From Dermacentor variabilis (lineage: Eukaryota > Arthropoda > Arachnida > Ixodida > Ixodidae): a stretch of DNA of 64,000 nt. Below are positions 20,767-35,700 of the stretch, in pieces. Where the stretch lies: contig NC_134570.1 in the NCBI RefSeq assembly GCF_050947875.1, positions 104,110,622 to 104,174,621 on the forward strand, in the 5' to 3' direction. Within the stretch, counting starts at the first letter, position 1, and the number at the start of each line of letters is the position of its first letter. The notes under the pieces were generated by a model, which had not been told where the DNA came from, searched no databases, and worked only from the letters and a program-made list of their open reading frames with translations. Made by a program: the position numbers and the translations under genes.

Positions 20767-23700
20767 GTGAGTATAGCTTTGTTTATTTCTAAGTGTATAT
20801 AAATACCACCGTTCCATTTCCAAAGCTTATAAAAAATCACGTGCACCACCGCACCCATGAGCACCCCCCATCCCACTGTCCTAAAGCCAAGTTTCCAAAT
20901 GGTTGGAGTTAGTGGCACGCTAACACTCGAGACACCGTGTAAACGCTATGTGTACTTTTGGTAGGATCTTGGAACCGTGTTGTGCTTTGTTGGGAATTCC
21001 ATTTGAAAGGATATTTTGTCCCTACCGCTGTGTGTCGCAGTATTCGACGCAAGCGGAAGGTTCCCAACGGGAATCTTCGAGGCGGCACGCGTCGACATGG
21101 GAGGATTCGACGAGTGCCTCCAGACCGTTCTGCGGGACCAGTACGGAAACGTGTTATCCCGGGGCCAGTATTGCAACTTGCTTGTTTACATTAAAAATTG
21201 GACAGCACTGGAAGTGCCGAACTCCATCGCCGAAGCCTTTCACCCGAAGGTAAGATGAATAAAATATATAATCGCATTATGCCTAAGACACATGATATAA
21301 TGAAATAGGTCGACTGACTCTAATCAAAAGTTTCGATATTAATTCGTTCTCGGTATTTCTGCATACACAGTCAACCAGATAGTAAAGTAGTAACACACTT
21401 CTTATCAGAATGATTTCATTGTGGTGTAATATTATTCCCCAGCACAAAAGTGTTGTCACCCTTTTAGGTATGTTTTTTATTCTCTGATGATTTTTTCAAG
21501 CAGGTTGCTGTATCGCCCTACCGCTGCTTTCCTATCAAGTAGTAATTTACCACACCACGTTTGAGAAACATGGTTCCAGAAACAGCAGTGTCAGTTATGA
21601 TGGAAGGGCCAAATTGGACTTTAGAAATCTACGTCGGAGCAGCGGTTACTTAAAGCGTTCGCTGCTTTCATGCTATAACGGCGTTGTAACTCAACTTGCT
21701 TCGCGGTGTGTGCAATCTTAGCGAATAGCGCACATTTTATTCTAACGCACGTAGAAACAATACTCGCCGGGGACACTGGTATCTCAGACAGGGTTATCAA
21801 TTCGTGCGAAAGTTCTAGCATATGAATTATTCCGTCAGAGCACCAATTTCTTTCATTTGAAGCTACCGATGCCGGCCACATTCGAGCGTACGCGAGGACA
21901 AATATCCCTTGTCTAAAAGTCCATATGAATCGAAACTAAAAGTTGTTTTTTTCTCTTGTAGGGTGTTGCTCAAGAAGAACTATAACTTGAGCCAATAATT
22001 TAAAAATGAAAGGCGCGTTGGAAGCGATTTGAACCGAATGCATACTATTCAGAAAATCCTATAGTAGCTCAGACATTTTTTCTCCGTAACTCCCTAATTA
22101 ACGACGTTTAATTGCCCAACTTTTCAATAATAGGCTGAGGACCTCATGTATGATACGCAGATTTGTAGGGCACCTTAAGAAATCACCGATTGAGGTGTTT
22201 CCTTTACAATACGTCTCGCGTAGTCCTTTTTTCCGGATCCTAAGAAAAGCCTGCAATATATGAAAAAAAAAAAACACGTGATGGGCGTTTACGCATTGGT
22301 ATAGTGCTGCTCTGAAGCGTGCGTTCGGTGAACAAAATCGGCTGCATCGTGGCTGGCGACGAGAAACCGGCAGTGCGTTCTTTATCTCATCGGCAGCGCT
22401 CGGCTAGCAGCATGCATTTTTCCGTCATCCGACGGGAGCCGACCCTGTTCACCGCGCGCACGCTTGAAAACAGCACGATACCACTGTGCAAGCGCTCATG
22501 CGTGATGGTATGCGTTCGGTTCAATTGGCTTCCGACGTGCCTTTCATTCTTTAAGTCTTGGTTTAAGTTATTTGGGAAACCACGTATATAAATTCAAATC
22601 ATAATATTAGCACCACCGAATTCACAGGGGCTCGTAAGAATTCAGGTGGCAGGGTTCTCTTATTGTCCGCTTCTCTATATGGCTTTGTCATTGTCTCTTG
22701 TTATGTGTTGCGTGCTTCAAGCAATCATGGCACTCTTGCCCTTACTTTCGTCATTGCTTTTTTTTAGCTTCGATATTTCAGTGAATACATTATTACTCCT
22801 GGAGATCCCATTGCTCGCCTGGGGGTATGCTATATCGATGACTGTAACCAAAATGACTTGCATCTTTTAGCCAACTCAGGTAAGGCAAAACAAAAAGAAA
22901 TATATATTTTGTCTTGACTACATGAATGAAAATGCCGGTGATATACTGACTTTTATTGCTTTAATGTTTTATTGCTGGCCAGTAAGTATGATATATAGAT
23001 TAGTGTAACGGACATGAATTACGAGTTACGGCTAGCTGTGTTATGCTAAGAGAGCAGAAAGAATTCTTTTTAAATCATATGTTCTTGAGCGCCTGAATGA
23101 TCTGGTAGCTCATTCAGAGCATTACGTAATTTTCCAGGGTTCCCAATCTACCAAGTTGTGATTGCGCTATCAGGGCGTGTGTAAGGATTTTCAGAGACAA
23201 AACCAAGGCACCGTGGGATTTTTATGCTTGCGCTACTGGCTAGGAGGTCTGTCTAACATGAGCGCAGATTGAAATGCTGGCATAAAATTCGCAGTTTTGC
23301 CCGAAAGGCGAATAAACGATTGCGATAGCAAATTAGTACACAGCTATATTGAGCTCCGATAATAGTTTAATCGGCCGTATAACCTTGCATAGATTTGCTT
23401 TCTAACTAAATTAACAAGCATGGTGTAACGCGCACAAGCAATCATGAACACATCTTCCTTGATGACCACGAAATTCACTGGAAGAACGCTGGAGTGAGGG
23501 AGCGTGGCAGCAGCAGCGACCGAATTAACCTTCGTATTGCCTCTAGCTTCAGCGTGAACAAAGCGGTGAATACACAGCGCAGACAAAACTATCAGCACTC
23601 GGCGTACACTCCGCCCCTATAGGCAATCGTTTTATAGGACCCGGCAGTGTAGTGGTTTAGAAGAACTTGTTGTTGGGCGAGTTGGTAGAGTTGGTTGGAA

Positions 23701-26700
23701 GTGTAGTGGTAGTGCAGGATCCGTTGTCATCCACTGATCTTGACATCACGCAATGGAGCTACCACTTTAGGTTTTGGTATCTAGTTTATTGTTTATTTAA
23801 AATTGTCGGCGTATTTATACGCAAATTGAAGCACCCTACCTGTGACAGGACTGCCAATGCCATTCGAAGAGACATTATCGTAATCTGGTTAAATAAAACA
23901 CCGGGGCAGCCCTTTAAACAAACTTCCTTCACACGAACGTGGGTACGTCCACTGCACGAACTGAATATGCCCTATTGGTGCTTGCCACAGCGTTTCTTAT
24001 TGACCTGAATAAAGAAGGAGACGTTGGCCCCAAGATGTGGTGCTAGCTACACTTTTTCACCTGGGAATGGCTGGTAGCGCCGAGTGCAATGCCTGCGGTG
24101 TGGAGGAAACTGTAGAAAATATACTGTGCTACTGCCCATCTTTTGAAAATGAAAGACATGACCTTGACACAGCTCTCAACCGGTTAGATGGAAAAGCGTT
24201 CACCTTCAACATCTTGGGACCATGGTCTCGTATATCGCAGCTACAAAAAGTCACAAAAGCGCTGCTGCAATATTTGAAAGCTGCAGGATTGAGTCAGCGT
24301 CTGTGATCTGGACTGAGTGACCAAACGATATCCTCAGTGGACTTTCTCTTCTTCTTTTATTCTTTCCGTTCCCTTTTCCTGGTGTTGGGTAGCCAGACAG
24401 GCTCAGTCCTGGTTAACCTCCCTACCTTTCATTTATCATTTCCTCTCTTTCTCTCTATCTCTCTCTCACATGGGTGACTTGGCAAATAGCACAGAATATA
24501 TGACAAGGGCATGGTGTGCATAAAGGAGCAAACGGCGGCAGCCGCTATTCCAATTGACATCAAGAGAAAAGAACTGAAGATCGGCAAGCCATGTAATGCG
24601 TGTGGCTGAATACCGGTGGCCCATTAGAGTTACAGAATTAGTTCTAAGGAAATAGAAGCGCAATCAAGGTTTTGTATCTAAGAGCAGCATGTTATACGAA
24701 GAAATCATGTTATATCTAGTGAATTTTGGACAGGCAGGATATCATATACATACATTTACCTGCAGCGCAACGTATATATGTGCATATCATTTGTTTAAAT
24801 TTTCTGCGGTGATTTATAATGTCGTGTTGCACTCGTGGTGTTCTGATGCGTGGGCTCCTTCTAGCGCAGCTTCGGGTCGAAATGCGTCAACTGTTTCATC
24901 TCACTGCAAGTACATGAGAAAGGGTGTTCTAAGCCGCTTGACGACGCATGCGTTCCTGGTATGATGGGTACAAATACACAGGGTGTTTCACGTAACCCGA
25001 GCCAAACTCCAAAATCACGCAAACGCCACGCAGCTGGCCCGTACAAAGGGCAACTCCACCCGCCGCCGCCCGGAGACACTCAGACTACACCTTCCGTTCC
25101 GCCTAGTTAGACTAACAGTGCCAATCAACCAATGAACCTCTCAACCACCATAACCAGATGAAAAGTGTTAATGAGGAAATGGCGGAGGAAAACGAAAAAA
25201 TCTCAACACAGCCCTCTGCAACTAAACACAGGCCAAATAATTTGCAACTTGTTCGTCATTAGCAAGTTGTATGCTGCAGGTATTACATTGCCTACGGACT
25301 AACATTAAAAAAAAATATTGCATCCCGTTTTCGTCGTTTTTGTCTAGAGATCCACGTGGCAAAGGAGTAAAGGAGCAAGTATTTTAATGCGTGTCCAGCT
25401 AGGAGGACTTGGCCTGTCACATCTGACTTTTAGAGAGCTTGTGAATCACTTCACTTTTCGCAACGTTAACGACCCCATTTTACCAACTGTGCGCCCAGTG
25501 GAGTTACGTAGATATGTGCCAAACTTGTTTGTGTGGTCGGAGTGCCGTCCATTTAGCATTTCTGGGTATTTGAGAAAAGTGTACCTTTCTGTCGTATTTT
25601 ACAAGGTCATCTCTCGCTGGATTACTTCTGTTGCGTGTGTCGCAAAAAACTGTACAGAAACTTATGTGAGGTGCTTCTTCTCATTCTCCTGTATACAGCC
25701 CAATGCAATGCTGGCCCAGGTCAAGATGTTTTAAAATGACATTTTAGGAAAGTGTCAAAAGTTCCTTTTTGAAGCTGCATACTAGTGCGCTAAACGCAAA
25801 GACACGGATCGAAGAATAAAGAATATTCGCACCTTAGGGCCCTCGCTGTTTTATTAGTAGAAAACCGGAGACAATTGAACACGTTTTTCTAGACAGTTGG
25901 GGAGTTTACATCTTTTGTGATATAATTCAAAGAACATTAAAAAAGGACTTACCTATGCTACGGCATTCGAATTTTACCAGTCCATAACCAAGAACGCATG
26001 CCATTTGACATGATCATGCGCCTCGGCTGCATATTATTTGTTTGTCGAGAATGGCTGATCGACAGGAAGATCTCGATGTGAGGCCAATAAATAGTTACTT
26101 TTGCGAATCTGCAAGCAGAATGGTTCAAGTGTATCAGCTGCAAGAACCAGAACCGGAGTGGCTTCTTTGGTGGAGGGGCTGATTCACATGCCAGACTTTG
26201 GTGCTAGAGGTTCTCTGTTCTAATCCTGCCGTCGGACAACCTTTGTATTTTCCTATTTATTTATAGCGGCGTATCTTGTTGGAAACGATGAGTTTTCGAA
26301 AGACGTTTCAAGCGAAAAGAACGATGTTTAGAGAAATGCGCTTCCCAACTGTTATCTCCATGCTGGCTGAATCAGCCTGCTTTTTAGCTCCTGTAGAAAC
26401 TACCGCCACAGTTCCAGTTGGTAATTGTTGTAGGAAACCCTATGCTTGAACAAGTAAACTTGCAGAATACTTAGCCGCTGCGCCGTTTCTAGATGGCGCC
26501 ACCATCCTTATAGACACGATAGGCTTAAGAGGCCCAATACGTATGAAAAACTGCCTCCTAATCAGCAAGAAAGCTTCGCTTAGAAAAAAAAAAGAAATGT
26601 ATTTGCCTTAAGAGGGGGCAAAGAGTAAGATAAATGAATTCGTGTATCTCAAGAAAAGTGAAGCACTTGATGAACGTATATATCTGGATAAAATGTTTAT

Positions 26701-29700
26701 TAGCGTTTATTTTGTTTCCCAATTCTGTGGAGAATAGCAACCGGTACTTCTGAAGGGGTTGCAGAGATGCGTATACTGCGGCTAGATATGCATGCACGTG
26801 CTCTTCCCCTTTGGTTCATAGGGGCGATGAGGTATTTGCGTGCAACGGAACATGGCAGGAGACCTCGAGAATAAGTATTTGCTGTAAAACAATGCATCGT
26901 TACAGAATGCAACTGCTCATGTGGCGCAAGTTATGTTCGCGTCTTCTGGTAGTTGGCATGAGTACATATTGATACGTATTATGAGTAATGTGCTTGTTGT
27001 GTTTGTCTTCTTCCAGTGAGCCTTCCTTTGATCCATCTTGAAATATCGAACTGCGTGACAGCAGAACCGAAATCATGGAGCAATATACAAATAGGAATCG
27101 TGTAAGTTGGTTGAAAGACTTATCGCTTATGCTAAACGTAGTATCACACCTCCCTCAAGACGAGTTGTTGTCCTTGTGAGCGACTCTATAAACACACAGC
27201 AGCTGTTGTGGTTCCCATGGACAAAACGACAGTGCGACATTTTTTGGCATAGGTGCCCACTTAAGATGATTCATTGACGCTTTTTCAAACATTGCCTGGC
27301 CTGTGACAAAACTCACAGGAGATATGCCTTTGGTGTGGAAAAGCAAACAGAATGCATTTGATGAATTTTGGAAACGCCCGCAACTTTTCCCAATTCCTAC
27401 CCATGTAGACACGACAGCCGAGATGGATGTCTACAACGATGCCTGTAGCATCGGCCTTGGCGCCAGTTTAGTCCAGCGGAAAGACGGGGAACATAGACTA
27501 ATAGCTTACACTAGCTCTAAGCTCTCAAAAGCATGCGCAAGCTATTTAGCAACAGAAAAGGAGTGTCTCGTAGTATTTTGGGTAGCAAGAAAATTTAGAG
27601 ACTAACTCTACGGCAGACCATTCAAAGCAGTCAGCGACCACCATTCGCTTTGCTGCCTTGCACACGTCAAGTACTCCTATGGATGATTGGCAAGATGGAG
27701 TCTCATGCTGCAAACAATAGGACACTTTCAGTTGCATACAGAGTCGCAAGGAAGAACAGTGATGTCGACTGCTTGTCACGCAAACCAGTAGACATAATGA
27801 CGTCCGAAAAATACCTCTTGTTTCGTGGGATTTCTGATACGTTTAAAATCCCGGAACAATCATGAAACGGCCCAGAATTGCTGTCACTCACAAAGTGCCT
27901 TGAATAATTCGACGTTGAAATAGAGTGTGTTTTTCAGAAGGCTCTCATCATTATACCTCCGTGGATATGTCCTCCACAACAGAAACTTCAATCAAATCGA
28001 GAGAAAGTTTTTATTTGTGGTGCATTCAGATTTACGGCGAGAAATTTTGCACACATATCATCATGAGCCCAGATCTTGACGCCTGGGTTTGAGGCGTACA
28101 TTCAGCCGAATTTGTATAAAAGATTACTGGCCTAAGTTACTTGCTTCAATGCAGTTCGATGTTATGACTGGTTAATTCAAGAGGAGGAAAACTTTATCCG
28201 TGAAACCGGCAGGCAGTAAACACACGGAAAGCTCCATGTCAACAAGTTTGAATTGACCTCCTTGGCACATTCTTTACAGTGTATTTGGGGGAAAAGTGGA
28301 TTGTCATAACGACTGCCTATTTAACCTGACACGCAGAAAATGCTGCGCTGTGTAATGCAACGCCTGTAGAAGTTGCAATATGCTTCGTCGACAATATAGT
28401 TTTCCGGCGTGACGCTCTTGCCACCATTATTACTCACTGTGGAACGGCCTTCACTCAATTCTAGATGAGACTAGTACTTCTTATAGGAGAACTAGGGCAT
28501 ACTATCCCCAAACACACGGCTTACCTTAACGCCGCACCAGCAATCTGCCTGACGTGTTTTCTATGTATGTCGATGTTGGGCACACGACAGAAGCAATTTC
28601 GACCTCCATCATCGTTGCGTATAACACGGCTGTTAAAGGAATAACCCGAGTTACGCTGTTTCAACTTGTGCTCGGTCGAGTAGTGATTATCACATTAGAT
28701 GATATGGTTGCCGTTGGACGAAGATAGTAACAATCTATGTGACCTAAATAATTTCCGCTAGAGAGCCCAGGAAGCACGGCTGTTCGCGAGGTACCGAATG
28801 CACCCGCCGTGGTTGCTCAGTGGCTATGGTGTTGGGCTGCTGAGCACAGAGTCGTGGGATGGTATTCCGGCAACGGCGACCGCATTTACATGGGGGCGAA
28901 AGGCGAAAACACCCGTGTGCTTAGATTTAGGTGCACGTTAAAGAATCGCAGGTGATCTAAATATTCTGAGTTCTCCTCTATGGCGTGGCTCCTAAGCAGA
29001 AAGTGGTTTTGGCACATAAAGCCCCACTATTTAATTTATTAAATTTCTGAATGCGACCCAAAGAGCCCATAAATGAAGGTCGGAACAACCCGTGACGTAG
29101 ATAAGCCAATTATCAGCCCGACAACAAGTTGGCTATATGGTCACCAGTGCTATGCCCCGGAGTGCGCACATAACTTCTTTGCTTACGCTTCGGCACCTAT
29201 ACGAAGTACTCCATCATACATGCGACCTCACTTACGAAGTGAAATCCGCCGCAATATAGCTCTATATGTGGCAGCTGCTCGGAACCCGTACACGTTGTGC
29301 GCACGGATCGTCACTATGAGAGACAATGAGAAATCAAGCGAGCGTTTCTCGGGACATAAAGAACTGCATCTCCAGGTCTATGCATTGGAACAGTCCTCAT
29401 AGGAGGGGGCTGCAGTGATGTCGCCACTTTCAAGTAGTGCGCCCTTCCGCATTACGCACAGCGAGTGCCTTACCATTGCGCAGTTCAGCAACAAGATGCA
29501 GGGTTCACCGCGGCATGAGCAGCCGGGTGCACTTGACAGCGAGGCGCGCGCACGGGGCCACCAGGCTGGGTTGGCGGACAAAATGGTAGAAGGTAAAACA
29601 GTGGCCCAAGGGCAGCGGGAGGCCAGGTGATGAACACGATCGCCTTCTTCTACGCCAGAATAGTGACTTTGGACTGTAGACCTAGGTTAGTGCTTAATAA

Positions 29701-32700
29701 ATAGGTTTGTTTTGTTGAACAGTGTCGTTGAAGGTCTCCTCCCATAGTATGTGAGTGAGTCAGTGAAGTAACTTTGGCTAAAGGTTCAGAGCCGTCGTTC
29801 AAGTACAGAGGAAGCTGCACCACCTCTCGGCGCAGCACATGCCCCGCTTAAACGCGCTTGCTGCGCACGACCGATACGATCTCTCCCGTTACAGCTCGGG
29901 TCACTGCAGTATGAATCCATCGCTTCGAATGCACGATGAGGTATCCTCGATTCAGTGTCATTCTTCAACGTCGTATCGACTATTGTCCTAGCTGTATCAT
30001 GGTCACGCGGTGAGACCTGTCAGCGAGACGCGGGCGTTCCACCGCCGATCCCTATAGGCATTTACTTGCTTGAAATGTTTAAGTCCTCGAGCACTCTGTT
30101 ATACTGTATGGTGTATGACGTTAGGATGGATACTTGGGCGTGTTGGTTAAGCATGATCTGAAGTGAAGGCGCTAAAATGACGGAGGACAAAGAATAAACA
30201 TGCATACTCACAGGGCGCCTGTGTGTACCTGTGTTTCTTCTTTGTCGTCCGTCATTTTAGCGCCTTCACTTCAGAGTATGGTGTATGTTTTACAGAAGTA
30301 CCCTTTAATCACCCTGAAACAAGAAGGGGTGTGCTTAGAATTGAATTCTGAGATTTTACGGGCCAAAATCGCGATTTTATGATGAGGCACGCCGTAGTGG
30401 GGGACTGCGGATTTATTTTGACCACCAAGGGATCTTTAAAATAATGCGGTTTTACCTGCCAAAACCGCGAACTGATTATGAAGCATGCCGCAATGGGGGA
30501 CTCCTGAAATTAGGACTATGAAGGTTTCTTTAACGCGCACCTCAATCAAAGTAGACGGGTGTTTTCGCATTTCCCCACCATCGGATTGCGCCACCGTAGC
30601 TGGAATTGGACCCCGGAACTTCGTGCCTAGCAGCGTAATACCATAGCCGTTAGGGTGCGCTTGGAGTGTTCTGCTATTGTGTACACATTTCTTCAAATTT
30701 TTTTAAAATAGAAAGCACGCAAAACAGGGTGTTTTTACATGTTATCCATTCAGGAGGGTGTAACTGTACTTAGTATGCATGGTCGCTTCATAATGATAAA
30801 GGAAAGCCATATGTGTCGAAAAAATTCAGGTGGTATTTTCCCGAATCTTGTAACAATGACAAAGGTTGCCAAACATACGCTTCACTTTTATTCACTTTTC
30901 GCTTTATTACCTTAAAGGCCGTATTGGGGGTGTTACATAAAGGGTGGGTGCACAAAAAGGAAATCATTTTGACCGTTCGGGATAAGTAGGGAGCTCTTAC
31001 AACGTTAATGAAGGCGTGTTGGTTGGTGATGGCCACCATGGCGTGGAGAAGCCCGTTCCAGTCTACAGTGGTGCGTGGAAAAATGAGGACAAAAAGGTGA
31101 GAGTATGGGTTCGGGGGCGGGAGAAATTCTTAGGGAATGTCGTGTATGAAGTGATATGCGAGCTGGTGGTAAGATATAAGGTATCTGATTGAGATAACTA
31201 TGATATATTTTCTGAATTAAGGGTAGATAGCAATGCGACGGCGAAGGAGGGGTAGGCCTGTTTCTGCCTTTGATGAAGATATGCTTATGTTGGTATGAAT
31301 ACGATGAGTGAATGAACCTAGCAGCACGATTCTGCACCATCTCTGGTGCATTTACAAACTAAATTCGATTAGCGTTCCAAATTGCTGACGCATATTCGAG
31401 TTTAGGGCGAATAACAGACTTGTATGCAATGAGTTTAACATCAGCAGGGGAGTTTCGTAAATGACGTCTGAGGAAACCAAGGGTATTTTTACTAGCTGAG
31501 ATGATGTTGGACGCATGCGGAAGCCAATAAGATCTTGAGAAATAGAGACACCTAGATATTTAGGCGAAATAACCGCCTCAATGTGTGTGTTAGCAATGGT
31601 GAATGGAAGAAGAAGAGGGTAACGATAACAAGTGAAAGACAATGGTTTATATTTAGCTGGATTTTAACCAATAGCCAAAGATCAAACCAGTTTAAAATAT
31701 TATTTCCGTTGCGCTGCAGTGTGACATGGTTGTTAGCGTCAGTTATTGACGCCATTTTCTGTTTTCTCCTAGTAAGTCCCGCTATTTTCCCTTTGCAGAA
31801 TATTTGCAGCGATCGTACTGATTTTTGTAATTACCGGAACACTTGTAGACCACTTCGCGAAACAACAGTGTGAGAGGAAAAATCGGTGTGGTAAGTGCAC
31901 TGGATAATTACCTGTAGTACATTTTTTTCCGTGACAAGTGCAGATGAGCACTTATACAGTGTCAAACTTCAATTTGAGCCAGTGACTTTCTTGGTATTTT
32001 GCCAAGCAATAGCAGATAGTGATAGTCTAAATATATTCGAACGTTTAATTTTCATTCAAGAGCACTATTTACTAATGCTTCTAGAAAACGGTAGTAATTT
32101 TTTAAAAATTGGTAAAGTAACAGCATAAGGTGCATGGCCTGCAGTAACACCAGATAATTATTTTTATTGAAATAACGTTGATTACGAATCTCCAGTGACC
32201 GATACTGCCGTTCAGTCTGAGCAACTCGGCAAAGAGAGAAATACTAACAAAAGGAAACCACAGGCAGGTCAGTCAGGGTTCTTTGAAGAAGTCGAGCTTC
32301 TCAATACGACACACCGTAATGCAATGTGAGCTAAATGTTATTGTTAGCCCCACGAACTTTGACTTATTAATGACAAGACGTGGGGCATAGCAGGAAGCTT
32401 TCTTTCTTTCGGGAGAAGTCCTGCCTTGCTGCTTAGTTTTGTTGCTCCTCCATAAACATCGGGAGAAAGGAGCGTGTGGGAGGGGAGGAGGTGGTTTGCG
32501 TAAAAAATTCGGCTGCTGCTTTGACTTTGGGACACTGCCTCTGGATAAGCCTATTGCATAACACCTGTTAAATTTTGGCATCACTGTCGAGTAGCCTAAT
32601 AAAGGAGTAACTTGAACGCAAGTACAGTTTGCCTGAAAGTTTGAGGACACTTTTCTCGAAACTGATGTTTGTAAGCATGCGATTTTCCCTAAGTTGATAT

Positions 32701-35700
32701 TACGTATTTACCAGTCAGCGTAAATTTCGCAGCTCCGATGCATGATGAAGGTCTATAGTTAAATAAATAATAATTTGTGAGGCGCTGTTAGGTAGCTAAC
32801 ATCAAGAATGCCGCGAGTTTTCGAGAAAGTAATACGCGCACCCTCAATTAGTCCAGCTGATAAGATGTAACTTTGCTAATGCGGGACGGGATTTATAATA
32901 AGTACCAATACCTTCGCCTGGTATTTAAGTTTGTTGTATTTGTCTATGTATCCTTAAGTGAATATTCTTTGGTTCGCAGCATTCAAGGCTGCGCACCTCG
33001 TTTCGTGTAGGTGATCTGGTACGACACGTTCCCAGATACGTGAGAGATTGCCGGAGGTGGTCCCACAAACATTTTACCTGAACAAGCAACACTTCAAACT
33101 CGCTTTATAATAGCGCCGCTACGGCGAGTTTCCCTGCAAAGCAACGATGCCAAATATTTTACGTGTCAATGGGCAAGCATTTATGTAGAAAGAAATGCGC
33201 TTTTTTCGCATGTTATAAAAATCTGATCGGTAGTTTCACTTGCTTGCTGAACTTTACATGTTTGTCCGAGTTCTTCTACTTGTTTTCGTGTTTCGCCTTG
33301 CTCATGCGTGGCATTATAGGCATGTTTTCGTGCTGTTTACACTGTATTCAATGTTTTTCATACTGGTTTTCGTGAAAGCTTTCTCTTAGGCTGTGTCGAT
33401 GGGCTGCTGCGGCCACTTATATGTTCTAATCTCTAATTAATGTCAATACAAATAATGGTTCTACAGGATAAGCGCAGCATTGTAAAAAAAATCAGTCATG
33501 ACTTCTGAGTTAGGCAAACGCCAAGTGTCGACTAGCCGGTAAACCAGCCCCTTTATGAGCGGAGCAAAATAATTAATAAGAAAAAAACATATACTTTTTT
33601 TTTGTTCATGACAAACTGCAGCAGCCTTAAAAATATTTCATTCACAAATTCTATATTTTAATTGAAAAGCTTGTATATCTAACACCTCTTATCATGTAAT
33701 CGATTTCAGTTGATGTCGGTATGCAAAATTCATATTTAAGAATAAATATTAATCCATATCACTTCTTTTTGGCCGACTTGGGGATATCAGGTAAAGCGGT
33801 GTTCTTGAGCGGAATAAGTCGGCCAGTGTGTGGCTTTGTGTGGCTCTCTGAACACGCCTAGTGCTATAAGGCCGGGTGCCCATAGCCGTATCCATAATCG
33901 ATGTATGTATGTATGTATGTATGTATGTATGTATGTATGTATGTATGTATGTATGTATGTATGTATGTATGTATGTATGTATGTATGTATGTATGTATGT
34001 ATGTATGTATGTATGTATGTATGTATGTATGTATGTATGTATGTATGTATGTATGTATGTATGTATGTATGTATGTATGTATGTATGTATGTATGTATGT
34101 ATGCATGTATGTATGTATGTATGTGTCATGCGCACATGTCCAATCTACCTGCCTATTTGCCTACATGTATGTCTTCCAGTGTGTCTGTCTAACGATAATG
34201 TCAATTTGCTCCTATCATCGTTTTGGCGAATGCACTCAAACAGAATGCGGAAGTCACGTTCCTGGGTGCCTATTCAGAGAAAACATTTAGAGCAGAATCA
34301 TTTCTACGAGCAAATTCCAGACAATCCTTATGCTGGATATACTACCTGCGAAGGCATCTAGCCAATGGAGAATACCCCTTTTGCCAAAGAAATACTTCGT
34401 GAATTGGGCCCTTGAAACATATACTGACACTTATGTGGTACTGCTTTCAGGTGTCCTGTTCCAAGTCGTCGTGGCCTTCTCAGCGGAATCCAACACGCGC
34501 ATGTTGCTCAATGCAGCCGACAAAAAGCAATTTGACCAGCAGTCTCTGCAGTTCTTGCATGGCATGCGACTTTTCTGCAATGTGCACGTTGTAGTCGCAC
34601 ACGCCTTCATGATTACTTCGGACAGCTTTTGTAAGTGCGTCACGCAAGTTTGTGACTTTCTTCCCGGTGCATTGCGTTGCTTTTCACGGATTCTTCCTGA
34701 CAGCAACAGTACTAACCCTGTCGCGAAAATTTTTCTTCACAATGAGGATATAGCAGTATTTAAATATATATATATGTTTGACACTTTCTCTTCCACTTCA
34801 ATTTTTTTATACCGTAGCACAGCATGCATTACTTACGTGGCGGGAGACTGAATGAACTCCTAGCCTTCCTTGCTAGGAGACAACAATACCTTGTTGAAAG
34901 CATCTTCGCCGGGACTTCTGTGGAGATCACGAGTGGGCGCATGAATATATTGGTTTTTATTGGTATGTTCAGTGCATACAAGCGCAAACGTTTGCTTTTA
35001 GAATCTTGTTTAATCATGCTCTTGCAGCAGGAATGCTGAACATGTTCAATGGCACATCAGAGTGGCAATCAATGATCATGGCCACAGGTTTCAACACAAT
35101 TGACACATTCTTATTTATGAGGTAAGCAATCTTGTTGTACTCGCCAATTTTCCGCATTATTACTAATATGTAGTGCTTACCCGTACATCTCCCTTTCGTT
35201 ACTGTTTCTTGGTGGTGAATTTGGTGTGCGGCTATACAGTTATATTGACAGACCAACCTTTATTGCGCAGAGCTCCTTAAAATTTTATAACATGTTAGGA
35301 GGAAAAAAGGCGATGCAGCTGCACATGTAAATGTATAGTTATTGAAATAGAGCTAGAATCTAGAACGAACGGTAATGGGGCAAACGCTGTCTCGCAAGCG
35401 GCTAAGTTATTCTGAGAAATAAACGTTATATAAGGAAACGCGCTAATCGCAGCTCACGCGCCGAATCGTAAAGACCCGCAAGCGTAGAAGGAACTCCAGA
35501 AGCATTCCACATCTGATATAACTGAAAGCACTCTAGTGGACGAATATTTATCACTTGCACTTTCAGAGAAAACATGTCTAGATAATACATACGCGCCTTC
35601 CCCGATGCGCTTTCTCAGTGTTTAAACCACCGCTTCCTTGGCCTCTTCACCCAACCTTGGCATAACTTTTTCATACTTCCTAATCGCTATTAACTTACTC

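Noticed and set aside
21430..21468. Candidate 25-base microexon (after CCCCAG, before GTATGT)
   Set aside because: The phase would fit exon 2, but the exon at 22768 also starts in phase 0 and codes the expected paired-Cys block, so the microexon would break the frame.
33749..34361. Several long open frames (80-161 codons) on both strands
   Set aside because: They are translations of the ATGT microsatellite, in which a four-base unit avoids stops in every frame.
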